Positions 36,606 to 47,154 of a stretch of 64,000 bases of DNA are shown piece by piece. The translations under genes and the position numbers were made by a program. Source of the stretch: Chlorophyllum brunneum (lineage: Eukaryota; Basidiomycota; Agaricomycetes; Agaricales; Agaricaceae); NCBI GenBank assembly GCA_963576785.1, contig OY756139.1:2232001-2296000 (forward strand), written 5' to 3'. The notes beneath the pieces are model-generated. The model did no database searches and was not told the DNA's origin. It worked only from the letters and a program-made list of their open reading frames with translations. Position 1 is the stretch's first letter, and each line of letters begins with the position of its first letter.

Positions 36606-37030
36606 GGTTAACTGAACTTCTCTGGTGTGGGATCAAGAGGAAGGAAATTACTCAGAGCGCCCAGAAGTCTGGTTCTCCACTCAGCCTTTATACGTTATCA
36701 CTTGATCACGCTTATTTCTGTATCAATGAAAACCTAATAATGACATGGGCCTTTCCAATCAATGCGCACAATGCGGCATTCTCTTGAGTGGAGAACCGCG
36801 CTGGAGTCACCGTGCTGGGCCGCGTATCTCAGTAAAGTTGATTTGATGGAGAAGCCTTTTTCCATCCCGTGATCAGCCAACTGGCGCCCGCGGTCCGCTG
36901 TTCTAAATTTCGAAGCACTTTTTCGTAATTATCTCCTCCAGTACACACACCTCCACGCGAGTACACGACGCTTATTCCTAAAATCCATTCTGATTGTCCA
37001 GTTCCACGCCGGAACTCCATCCAGTCGACC
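36606..37030. other. Divergent promoter region holding an inverted repeat
   Basis: 425 bp between the start codons of the FHS permease (minus) and the gene at 37031 (plus). It contains a perfect 13-bp inverted repeat, given as its own entry. No coding sequence recognised. Confidence 0.6.
36671..36797. repeat. 127-bp element bounded by perfect 13-bp inverted repeats
   Basis: GGTTCTCCACTCA at 36671-36683 has its exact reverse complement TGAGTGGAGAACC at 36785-36797. The 101 bp between them are AT-rich and non-coding. The shape fits a short MITE-like element or a paired regulatory site. I see no convincing target-site duplication at the borders, so a transposon origin is only a guess. Confidence 0.5.
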
Positions 37031-38042
37031 ATGAACGACAAGTTCCGCCGCTTCTTGGAAGTCAGTCTTCAATTTGGCCCCTGCAACCTTTGGCTGATGT
37101 TTGGAGTGCGTGGCAGGAGCGATACCCCATCGTGCGGTCAGATTTCCCAGGAGAGGGCAGGAGAAAGTGGCGGTTGCGGGTAATAGAAGCCCTATGGTTA
37201 GTACCCGAACTACAGGCCGAGATCCCATCCGCCGCTCTAAGTTCCCAAGATTCCCCACCAGACGTCAGTAAATCTTAAGCAGTTGCATCCCATTGACACC
37301 CGTCCTATATTCATATCAGGCAGACTATGAAACCGATGAAGACCCCCTTGACCCGCTCACGGATGGCACAGAGGCCGGATTACTCATCCGCACCGACTTT
37401 ACGAACGACGTCGCTTGGAGTAATTTCCTTCAAGGGCTGCAAGACGCAGAAAAAGATTTTCTCGGTTCCCTGGCGCAAGCCAATAACGAGGACGCGCAGG
37501 GCAACGACGAGGTAGAAATGGAGGAAGGTGCAGCCGAACCTGATTCTGAATCAGAAACCCCACCCGAACACATTATCAAGGTTATCGCAAGTGCAAGTGA
37601 CACACTTTTTCAGGACATCTCTAATCTTACGGCACTCCGACTTTTGAACGATGTTGGCCTACGACCCACACCCCCACCCCCCATTGGGACCAGTCGTATA
37701 AACCCTGGAAATAGATTGATAGACAGGAGTGGATTGCAGGAAATATACACTGGCAAACCGATCTGGATCTACGACCAGCGGTCAAACACAGATGGATGTG
37801 GTCGTTTGGTAAGTCAGCAAGGTGACGTGTACGGAACTGCCACGTGAGTCTCGAGATACCTTTGATCCTACTGGAAATCTTATCAAATATCCAGTGGTGA
37901 TAGTTGGCGAGCACGGGCATCCCACGTTGCTGAACTACAGTTCAACATGTCGTATTACAACATGAGAATCGACTTCGGCGGGTTAGATCGATGGGATCAA
38001 TCGGAAAGGGCGAGAAATCTGAATGAAGCCGAGGGTTACTGA
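37031..38042 (+). CDS. Acidic protein of unknown function
   Basis: The start MNDKFRRFLE (37031) is followed by a 57-nt intron with donor gtcagt and acceptor ggcag that restores frame into ERYPIVRSDFPGEGRRKWR. A second intron again uses gtcagt (after PPD). The protein then has an acidic segment (DADYETDEDPLDPLTDG; EDAQGNDEVEMEEGAAEPDS), VIASASDTLFQDISNLTALR, and a conserved-looking C-terminus (GLQEIYTGKPIWIYDQRS, SWRARASHVAELQFNMSY). It ends NEAEGY at 38042. Two introns sharing the rare gtcagt donor support the model. No membrane segment. I do not recognise the family; SHVAELQ and the acidic stretch hint at a nuclear protein, without proof. Confidence 0.65.
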
Positions 38043-38184
38043 ATTTATGCCTGGCTTACCGATATCTGAATGGACTCAACCAATAGTGCACGATGTGCTT
38101 TTTGCATTCGTTTGCAAAAATGAGGATAAAATCAAAGTACTACAGCCAACATCTTCCCGGGGTCTGGCCGGTACATATGTCCTT

Positions 38185-39411
38185 TTATGAAATGACAGTC
38201 CAGACACGGAGAGCATTGTCGGTGAAACCAGCAAAGAGAGTCTGGCCATCTGCCGACCAGGCAATCGACACACACTCTGGTTGCCTCGCGTCCTCACCAA
38301 CATCAGTGTACGTAGGCTTGAGCTCGTCGACAATTGACCTAGAGCTTATTTTAGTATAAGATCGCACTGAGACGGCGGACACCCTTACTTGCTCTCGAGA
38401 TCGAAGATTTTTACACAACTTGCGGTGGCGGCGCACAACCAGTAGCGGTTGGGGGAGAAAACCAGAGCGTTGACAACGTCGCCGGCCTCAAGGGAGTACA
38501 GGTGCTTGCCCTCATTGAGATCCCAGAGCATAGTGATACCATCCTTGCCACCAGAAGCGGCAAGAGAGCCATCAGGCGACACAGAGACGGTGTTGATGTA
38601 CCCCGTGTGGCCGTAGTGGTTGGTCTTCAGTTTAAACTTGGAGAGTTCCCAGACCTGCATGAGGGATAGTAAGATATTTCACTTCGGTGTAGGTAAGAGG
38701 GGAAAGGATAGGGAAGAACGGGAGGGTCCACCAATTGTCTTGCTGCTGCGAAGTGCTCTGAAGAGAAAGTGAGAACACACCTTCACAACCTTGTCCCAGC
38801 CCGCAGAGACGATGACGGGATTGGCAACGTTGGGGCTGAAACGCACACAGGAAACCCTAAAAGCGCCTCTCAACACCTCGTTGTGTCGGGATGCATTTTC
38901 TAATATGCGTACCATTCGGAGTGACCATCCTCCTTGATATCGTATTTACATTCACCCAAGGTATTCCAGAGCTTGATGGTCCTGTCGCGCGAACCGGACA
39001 CAATTTGCCTGTTATCAGCGCTGAAGCTGACAGAAAGGACATCGGAAGTGTGGCCAACGAAGCGGCGCGTTGTGGTGCCGGTGTTGAGGTCCCAGAGGCG
39101 GAGAGTGTGATCCCAAGACGAAGACAAAGCGAATTGGCCGTCCGAGGAGATGACGACGTCAGAAACGAAGTGGTTATGTCCGTGAAGTATGCGTTTTGGA
39201 TAACCATAGGAGTCGTCGTCGCGAGTCAACTGCCAGACGATGATGGTCTTGTCTATGGCAGGGAGATTAGATATAGGTCAAGGACAAGTTCAGTCAATTC
39301 ACCTCGCGAAGCGGTCAAAATCATGTCAGGATTTTCGGAGGACGTGGCGATGGCAGTGACCCATCCTTTGTGTCCCTCCAGGGAGCCCAGATAGCGCAGA
39401 GACTCGGACAT
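38185..39411 (-). CDS. RACK1/Gbeta-like ribosome-associated protein (CpcB/Asc1 type)
   Basis: Seven-bladed WD40 protein bound to the head of the 40S ribosome, acting in translation control and signalling. It reads [126 protein letters not shown], and so on to [10 protein letters not shown]. All seven blades are present and match RACK1 almost throughout. Five introns were placed; the fourth (about 38655-38780) is longer than usual (about 125 nt). I looked there for a hosted box C/D snoRNA, as in yeast ASC1, and found no C box. Confidence 0.96.
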
Positions 39412-39868
39412 GAGTGTTTTCAGTGGACTGTGAAATGCTCGACCCGGTCCCAACAGCTCATCAGGGAATCCTCTCAATCCAGTCACGCGTCCAGCCACCG
39501 TGACAATCGCTATACAGTACCCGGCAACTCCCATTTATATACTGTCGCGACAACCGCGAAAACGGGGACATGCTCCTTGCTGAGGTGAGTTATCGTGTCC
39601 CTTCGAATGGCATTTTTGCTCGCTTTGAAATGATGCATCAATCTTAATATTTGCTACTTCAGAGGGTGAAAACCCTATGAGACAAATTTTTCCACCAAGA
39701 TCTCTGATCTCTCAGGCCTTTCGTGTCTTGACTGACTGACTTACTTACTGACTGCTTACCTTTAGGGCCCGTTCGTGCAAGCCGAATCTTGCTAGACCGC
39801 TTTGTATTAACTTTAGTCTTTCACCCGTGAGCAAATAAACCCCGCTTTTTCCTTTCCGAGATTAGCGT
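39412..39868. other. Divergent promoter between RACK1 and nucleoside hydrolase
   Basis: 457 bp between start codons. It contains a short degenerate ACTG/ACTT repeat near 39730-39760 and a pyrimidine-rich stretch before the plus-strand start. A TTTGGAAA-type or TATA element could not be argued for. Confidence 0.45.
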
Positions 39869-41645
39869 ATGAGCCCTTTCGAACACGACTTCAAAGACGT
39901 GCAACTACCTGTACCACTCATTTCTGAAAAACCGCTGACTATGGAAGCTACCGGGATAAGAATTCCGGTCATAAGTCAGTTCACTCACTTACTTGGCCAA
40001 AATGAGGTGGCGATTAGAATCTAAATGCCACATCAGTTGACACGGACCCCGGCGTAGATGATATCGTCGCAATGTTTGTCCAAGATATCGCTATTGGCTT
40101 GCGCCACTGATATTCTATAGTCTTCTGGCACTCGCATCACCCGAACTCGATATCTTGGCGTATATTGTCTCCTTTGGCAAGCCTCTCAGCTATCGACAAT
40201 CTCCAATTTACTAACACTCACCTTTAGGCAACACTGATGTTGACGCTTCTTAGTGCGCTTCTGACATCCCCCGCTCTCTGACGCTCAATGGATTCCTGGT
40301 CCTCTGACAGTCTCAACATCCTGAAAGTCTATCAAGCTATCGACAGGCACATCCAGAAGCACCCAGAGGACGCCAAACGCTTTCCCAATTTTACCCCTGA
40401 AAAGAGGATAATACTAGCAAGAGGTTGCCATGGCCCAATCGAAGGGGAACTGCACAGTGCCCAGTACTTCCACGGAAGGTCTGGTCCATTCCCCTTTCAG
40501 TGCCGACAATCTTCGTAACCGGTTGGTTATCCTAGGGATGGTCTCGGCGGTATAACAGAACGACATCCTGACCTCAACGTTGATCCTGGAGTGATTCAGA
40601 CACACTCTCAACTTGATATTTCCCAAATCCATGGTGTCGATGTCGCACTTGACATTCTTAGGTCATATCCGCCAAGAAGTGTGACGTACATTGTCCTTGG
40701 GCCCATGACGAACTTACTACAAGTGATGAAGAAAGATGGCGACATGGTACGGCAACGTATTGGCCGCGTAGTAAGTATGGGAGGAGCATTTGACGTCCCT
40801 GGAAATACTACCCCAGTCGCGGAATGTAAGAGCCATTTTTCGAAAGCTTTCACAACTGATTGCCACTTGCAACCGTAGTCAATTATTTTGCCGACCCTTA
40901 CGCCGTCAAGGAACTCTTGTTGTCGACCGATGAGGCCCTCCGCCTTCCACTCGATCGGGTCTTGTTATGTCCCCTGGATCTCACCACTACTCATGAGTTA
41001 CCGTTCCCCGTCTATAAACGGGCCGTTGACCTTGCATTCGACACTGCTTCCAATTCCCCTTCTAGTGGCTCCGTCAAATCTCCTGTCACCCATTTCACAA
41101 GTTCTTTCCTCGAACGTACACGCGAAATTATGTTGAGCTATGGGAAGGATACTATGGAGCTTCACGATATTGTTGCTGTCTGGTGTGCGATGCAAAATCC
41201 ACCGATGCCGGATGGCCAGGGTGCAGAGAATCATCTGGCACCGGGCTGGTCTACTCTTCGCCGCGTTTTTGACATTGAAAGGTGCGTTTTCTTCCCAGAA
41301 GTCTCCGTACTAAATTTAACAACTCTTTAATAACTCGCTCTTTCAAGGACTGGGGAACTAACCCGGGGAATGCTCGTAATAGATCGGCGGGATGGCCAGA
41401 CGGCATATGCCCCAGGTGCTAATCGTGCCGAGATTCAAAAACAGCTTGATTTGCTGGGCCTCCCTCACAGGCCGTGGGAATCGGCTGCAGTACCTGCGCA
41501 GGTTGAAGTGGAGCATGAGCCACAAAGCTTACCCGAAAGTTCGAACTCCCAGTCAGGCGTCCTTTGCGTTACGAATACGCCAGGGCCAAAGGTCCTTTTA
41601 CAGCTCCTGCTCCGCAGAGTATGGGGAGTAGAGATTGAGGAGTAA
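39869..41645 (+). CDS. Inosine-uridine preferring nucleoside hydrolase
   Basis: Enzyme of nucleoside salvage that splits the N-glycosidic bond to free base and ribose. The signature DTDPGVDDIVAILLALASPE carries the aspartates that bind Ca2+ and ribose. FGNTDVDASYLNILKVYQAI, HGRDGLGGITERHPD, SYPPRSVTYIVLGPMTNL, GRVVSMGGAFDVPGN, FNYFADPYAVKELL and ELHDIVAVWCAMQNPP (with the last metal-site Asp) follow in family order. The start is MSPFEHDFKD; a second in-frame ATG lies near 39941. Introns include a GC-AG intron at 40177-40227 inside the SFGNT motif. The C-terminal tail after RRDGQTAYAPG is longer than in bacterial enzymes. Full set of key residues. Confidence 0.92.
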
Positions 41646-41750
41646 GGCTTGTGTCATCTCCAGGTATTCTGGGTGTCCGCCGGGTTGTGCAGAACAAGTA
41701 AACAGTAACGATTATACTATCACAGTTTTGTGTACCTCTAGGTTCCAGCT

Positions 41751-43932
41751 CTAAAATAAGGTATTCAGGATTCGATCATACCAGGACTCCCGTGAGCATT
41801 GATGGTCCTCCAACATGCTCTCTCGTTTTGCTATTGCCAGTCCTGTTACTAGTTCCATCCCGTTCAATGAAATAAGACGATCCCGATAATAGAGTTTACA
41901 ACCCAAATATGCGAGAGGGAAGATCAAGCTGTTATGACGCAATTCGAGTAACGGAAGGTTTGATGGCAGAAATGGGACGAACCAGTTCAAATAGTTGGAT
42001 AGGAAGGATGAAGAATCGAAGCCACCTACGAATGACGTCCACCCACTGAATAGTAATACCAAGATGTTTATCACAAGGGCATAATACTAGTGCACATGAT
42101 AAGCATCACACCTGGTGACAAGATTGAGCACCGCTTACTGCAAGGTATGGTTGAAGAGGGCTACGATAAGATAGTTGGCTTCGCGATATCCCTTGTTTCG
42201 CTAAGGCGTAGAAAAACCTCAAATAGGTCACACAGAGGACAACCCATGAAATCAGGCCCGCTGTTGTCACAAGACTAACCAACCAAACAAAGGCTTGGGA
42301 TGAACCCTGGAAAACACTCAAGTATGCAGCAGCTCCCCAGGCGACAGAAAAGGCAACAGCCAAGTAAGGTATCCGATAGCGATTGAGCTTCAGGAAAACC
42401 TGAGGCGCATGGCCATCTAGGGCGAGCCCGTGGAGCGTCCGCGACGCAAGGAACGTACAGGAATTTCCAGAACTGAAGGCCGATGTGAATATCTGTGACG
42501 AGAACAACTTAGCAGTAACAAAATACAAACATGAAAAGTGACTAACCACTGCGTTAACCAAGGAAGGGACGACCTGCGAGTGCGGATTACCGTCGCGAGC
42601 TGGTTTTCGAGCCGAGCTGGCAACTCACCTTATTGCCTGTCCTCTCAAGTGCAATCACAAAGGGGCTTATCGTAACAGTTCCCGTAGACTGTCTGAGGCG
42701 CGGATCGTCGGCTGGCACAAGGAGGGAAATAAGGAATATTGAGAGGACGTAGAAGAAAATAACTCGAAAAAAAGTGCGTTTGAGAGCCTTTGGAATCGAC
42801 TTGCGAGGATCACGAGTTTCTGCCCCCGCAATGGCGACCACCTGAACGTTTCCATAGGCGAAAGCGGCCGAAATCATGGTCGACCAGAAACCGAGAAACC
42901 GACCCGCCGCGCCCGGAATCACATATTCCCGAAACAAAGGATAAGGATACCTCCAGTAACGAACGCCAATGCGACCTTGCTCAGAACTACTGAGGTCGAG
43001 AACAAGGCCTGCAATAATGAAGCCAACAATAAGAGCGACCTAAAAGCCATGCGGCTGGTGAGTAAAAACAATTCCCTCTTTCCTGCTACCTGACCTTCAG
43101 GAGGGCGAAATAAAACTCAAACTCGCCATAGACTCGAACAGGACAGAAGTTAATGATTGCAATGACCAGCCATAATCCACTAGCCTTGAATGAATAAAGG
43201 CCATTAAATAAAGCTACGATCCGGGTTCACCTGATAGGTATAACAGGGCTCAGATTCGGCGCCCAAAATTCCAAGAGGGTGGCCGCAGCTGTAATCTCAG
43301 CTGGCATAGTAATAGCCATCGAGTACCAGAAATTCCACCTACGAGGGGATGGTGTTATAATGGATGAACATTGATGTGTTCGAACTTACCCAATTGAAAT
43401 ACCGGAGCTTTTGTCAAGCCACAAAGCAGTGTGGCGCACGAACCCTCCACCGACAGGTTTGAAAGCCGACATTTCAGCGGATGCGTAGGCTACCCGCAAC
43501 CGACCATCAACATGGGAATTTCAAGGGTGCGATACTGTTCAACTGACCAACGGCTGCGGTAACGGTGCCCATCTACCAACCCACAAATGAGATTTCTCTC
43601 GAATTGAAAGGGGAAGGGAATATTCGTACAAAGAGAAAGCCAAGTACGCAACTGAGTGGTCCTGCCTGGGCCAAAGCCTTTCCGCTGGACAAGAACAAAC
43701 CGGTACCAATCATTCCTGCTAGAGCGATCATAGACAAGCTATTGTCATATCGGATGGGTGTCAGGTTAGATGGAGATAAGTCTTGTCCTTACTGTCGTTC
43801 ATGTAGCGCCCTCTTCGTCCCTCCATCCCCTCCGATGATCGCTGAGTAGACTCCCTCTGTTGTATGTTCCAGGCCCATTGAGGCTGCTGAGTCAGGGAGG
43901 AGGGGATCGCATTCGTGGTGGTGCACCGTCAT
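41751..43932 (-). CDS. Amino-acid permease (APC superfamily, YAT group)
   Basis: Twelve-helix plasma-membrane amino acid:proton symporter. The cytosolic N-terminus MTVHHHECDPLLPDSAAS is followed by HLSMIALAGMIGTGLFLSSG (helix 1 with the GTGLF motif), VSYASAEMSAFKPVGGG, SGISIGWNFWYSMAITMPAE, FWSTMISAAFAYGNVQVV, AGAETRDPRKSIPKALK, ISPFVIALERTGNKVVPSLV, FTSAFSSGNSCTFLASRTL and LISWVVLCVTYLRF. These match the fungal YAT permeases such as Gap1 and Dip5 in order. About ten introns. Substrate breadth not predictable. It converges on the nucleoside hydrolase with 105 bp between stops, and diverges from the bZIP gene. Confidence 0.92.
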
Positions 43933-44612
43933 GTTTGGGGCCAATCGTTTGAAAAGAAGATGAACGCGTGAAAGAGGCTAATTTCGCCACTGCCAGGACA
44001 GGATCACTGATATTCTAATTCAGCCTTTGGTCGCCGGCGAGAGTTTTTATCTGTGTCAGTCGCTTGTCCGACTCGGAGTGGTTGCAGCAGTTTTGGTAGA
44101 CCTATCTGAACGCGCTGGCTGCACCTGACCACTTGGCGAATTCTTGGCTCACTTTCGACTGGCCGAACGGGTGAAAAGCCGTGACTACGAAGGCCGCAAT
44201 GAAGAGTCACGTAACAATTGACGGAACATTGCTGCGCACCTCGCCAGCAGCCCACTTGGCATGTGAGCGGTCGATTGTGGTGAGTAGGTGCATACTGGGT
44301 GCGTTCACATTGATGTCCCGTGATGAGTCACTTGATGTGGGCTGGAGAAGAACTCATTTTGACTCTGAAAATCAAAAAGCGCTATCACTTATCAGTGTGC
44401 TAAGGTGATGCACTCGGTGCAGCGTTGGAGGACGGGCCGGAGCTTATCTCCGGTGTACGGGTTTTGTTGTAAATTTGGCTTGGTGATATCACGTTGTGGG
44501 AAGCCAGCCGACATGGCTCATTCTCGTCCAAACTTGCTCAGTCTTGCATGTTGGCTTCTGCCGTCATTGCCTCCGCCATTCCTCCCTTCTAGTTCCTCTA
44601 TGACCTTATACC
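43933..44612. other. Divergent promoter region between permease and bZIP genes
   Basis: 680 bp between start codons of opposite strands. It is expected to hold both promoters. Near 44160-44290 there are GTGAC/TCAC-rich stretches, but no site was dense enough to name. No coding region recognised. Confidence 0.45.
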
Positions 44613-45425
44613 ATGACCAGAGGACGCAAGAAGGACCTGACCATCCCGCCAACTAGAGCCCTTGTCCAACAGCGCGACTATCGTGCCCGTAAAGCACATT
44701 ATATTGCTGACCTTGAGGAACGCGTCCGCGCCGCAGAGGCGGAGAATGCGCAATTGCGCAAGGACCTGGAGGTCGCCAGAGCAGGGCTCAGCGTCCCCAC
44801 CACTCTCTTAAATCCGCAAGTTGTATGCCACAACTCCTCATCTGTGTGATTCTCTACTGAGAAACGGAAAAACGTGCAGGTAGAAGCATCTCGCGATTTA
44901 ATGCAACATCTTGCGCTCGCCACCAGCACCTTAAGTCGCTTCCAGCAGCTCGCTTTCCAGGAAAGAACACAACCTCCTGTCCTTCCGCCTCTCCAGTTGC
45001 CCCCCATATCAAATCCCCCGCCACCATCTCGTACCATCTCGTTCCCATCTCCTGCACCCTCCCCACCTTTTTCACAGGCCATTGCCCAACCCTCTGGTAG
45101 AACTGTAGCACAATCATCGGCCACCTCCTTGTCGCCATTTTCACCACTTCCCAATCAGCCTTATCTTTCTGGTCGTAAAAGGCTTTATCGAGAGGATTCT
45201 CCCGACTCTCCGGAACCCCGACACTTCGTAAGAAACCTTTCCCCACATCCGGATAATTCAGAGCCGAGTCCGAGTTCTGAATCCGAGTGTTGTGGCGGCA
45301 TCTTGGACTGCCGAGACCTAATTGAGAAGGAGGAAGATAGCCAGGGCGAAGATCAGCCGCCCAGCCGTGTTTTGGTGATGAGGTCAACTTCAGAGCACTC
45401 AACGTATGCATCCCCCTCTGAATGA
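44613..45425 (+). CDS. bZIP transcription factor with atypical basic region
   Basis: Two exons joined CAA|gttgta...gtgcag|GTA. The protein begins MTRGRKKDLTIPPTRALVQQ, then RDYRARKAHYIADLEERVRA and AEAENAQLRKDLEVARAGL, a basic region followed by a leucine-zipper-like coiled coil. Aligned with Yap-type bZIPs, QQR.YRARK matches AQR.FR.RK. The otherwise invariant Asn two turns before is Ala or Leu (RALVQQR instead of xNRxAQR). The rest is Pro/Ser-rich with SGRKRLYREDSPDSPEPR, an acidic CRDLIEKEEDSQ stretch and a Cys pair (ECCGGILDC). This resembles a mushroom bZIP family that I know only from general pattern. Target sites unknown. Confidence 0.82.
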
Positions 45426-45894
45426 GAATTCTCTTCGATAAATTTTTTCTACCCTTGGGTCTTTATTTTCTGGTTTTTTGAGCTCATACACGACTTGTAT
45501 ATCATCCAGCTCTGTTCCTCTAATAGCCCTCACTCCGCCGGTCTATTCCATGTCTTTATCCTAGCCTCCTTGTGACAGCAGTCAGTCAGGCGCCAAATTT
45601 ATCACTAATCGCATGTTCTATTTTTATCTAATACAGTTGCACGGTATGACTTATCATAGCTGCGCAGAACCATGCGCAAATTAGGTTGGCGTTGTTTCCT
45701 TTGTCGTTTTGCCACGCTATCGTCCAATCTCTGCTAGCCGAGTTTTTGTTTAGATAACGCTACCCAGGTTAAGGCCAACAAAACGAATCTCGACCAATTT
45801 GTCCAAGAGTGGCTGCGAGCGCTTGTTGATAATTAACACCTTAGACAGTTGCGACGGCGATTGCAGTGGTAGAGCTTGGATGCTCTTTTTTTTT
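45426..45894. other. Intergenic, 3' of bZIP gene and of ACR3 remnant
   Basis: About 470 bp, AT-rich, ending in a run of about ten T at 45888-45897 beside the broken end of the ACR3 remnant. No gene recognised. Confidence 0.45.
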
Positions 45895-46900
45895 TTATCT
45901 CGAGGATGACACTGAGCGTAGGGAATTGTTGCTGGCTGCCCTGAAAGCTTGAGATACAGCGATGTCGTAGCCGAAGCACGAGCCCTGGAACCGCTCTTTT
46001 TGACACAAGTAATACCGCACCATGATAAAATATAGCACCAGAGGAACGAAGGCGCGGAAAACCGGTCCTATATTATGGAGGATTTGATGCACGACGACGA
46101 CGGTTATGGTATAGAGGAGCTCCAAAACGGAGACAGGAGAGAAGAACGGGAGGAACTTCTCACTGGGGAACCCTTTATCAGCAGCAACCCAAATCAAGTA
46201 TCGCGCGACGACTCCCGCAACCGGGGGAATGCAGAAATACTTTAGAACAAAAGACATAGCCATGGGTAAGTTATCAACTTGGCCCTCAAGCCTCAGAACA
46301 CACGAAATGTCTACTTCGCTGTAGGAGACGTGAATGCCTACATTTTTTCTGCCAATAACGTTGAGAGGCCACACGGCATATGGGGACTACGGAGTAATTT
46401 GTAGTATGGCGCTGACAACGACCACAGTACTGTTCCAGATCATGATCATCGCAATGTACCGGACGAGGCCAACCATGATGACGCTGGTACGGTAAATAGG
46501 TCAGTCAACGTGGCCCGAGCCAAACCTAAAGTCAAGGATCAGGTAACGAGCCAATTCAGGCGCAAGAGAAATGCCGATATGTGTCCATCTTTTTGTGGGG
46601 GAGGATATTGTGGATAATTTTTCATACTATACGTTAGTACGAACTGGTCGCATTATCACGACGAGTCCAACTGCTATGGCTAGTCATTGGAGGCAAGGAT
46701 GAGCGTCACGCAGAGGGCCAGTGTGTTGACGGACGAAGCGCCATTGAAATGGGTGGTGTTCAGGCCTTCTCTAATTTGCGGCGTGATCGCACTTAGTCGT
46801 CGATACAGCTTCATTAAATATGTACCTTTGAGTTTCGGAGAGACGGAGTTAGCGGGAGAGCTTTCGTGTGCGGTGTTCCGAGTTTTCCTGTTGCACGACA
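45895..46900 (-). pseudogene. Decayed ACR3-type arsenite efflux transporter
   Basis: ACR3 proteins export arsenite across the plasma membrane with ten helices. On the minus strand the order of ACR3 segments is clear: REGLNTTHFNGAS, IAVGLVVIMRPVRTNV, YEKLSTI, IYRTSVIMVGLVRYIAMIMI, WNSTVVVVSAILQI, SPYAVWPLNVIGRKNVGIHV, SYSEVDISCVLRL, EKFLPFFSPVSVLELLYTI, NIGPVFRAFVPLVLYFIM, FRAASNN. It is disabled at least four times: in-frame stops at 46627-46629 and 46387-46389, a frameshift near 46500, another between PEL and LGLARATL (about 46530), and loss of everything after AASNN, where working proteins continue with the essential NFELAI motif. There is no intact start. Confidence 0.85.
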
Positions 46901-47154
46901 TGTTGGTAGAAGCGGTCAACGAGAGTTGTAATTGTCTGAGCGATTCTCGAAGGGGCAGGCTTGATCTTTATTCTATTTTGAATTGCAGTTGGTTGGTCGA
47001 TAAGTGACAATCGCGAGAACATCTAGCTTAGCATTCCATCATTAAATGCCTATGGGTTTAGAGACCTGGGTCTCGCACTAACAACCCAAGAACAAATACA
47101 ATGAGAACGAGTGCGATAACGATTAGAGACATGAAGGGGAAGGCACCTTATAAT

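Noticed and set aside
38655..38780. snoRNA hosted in a RACK1 intron, as in yeast ASC1
   Set aside because: The intron is longer than its neighbours but has no C box (RTGATGA) and D box pair.
39628..39715. Box C/D snoRNA-like ATGATGC ... CTGA upstream of the nucleoside hydrolase
   Set aside because: The C box has a mismatch at its last base and no terminal stem is evident.
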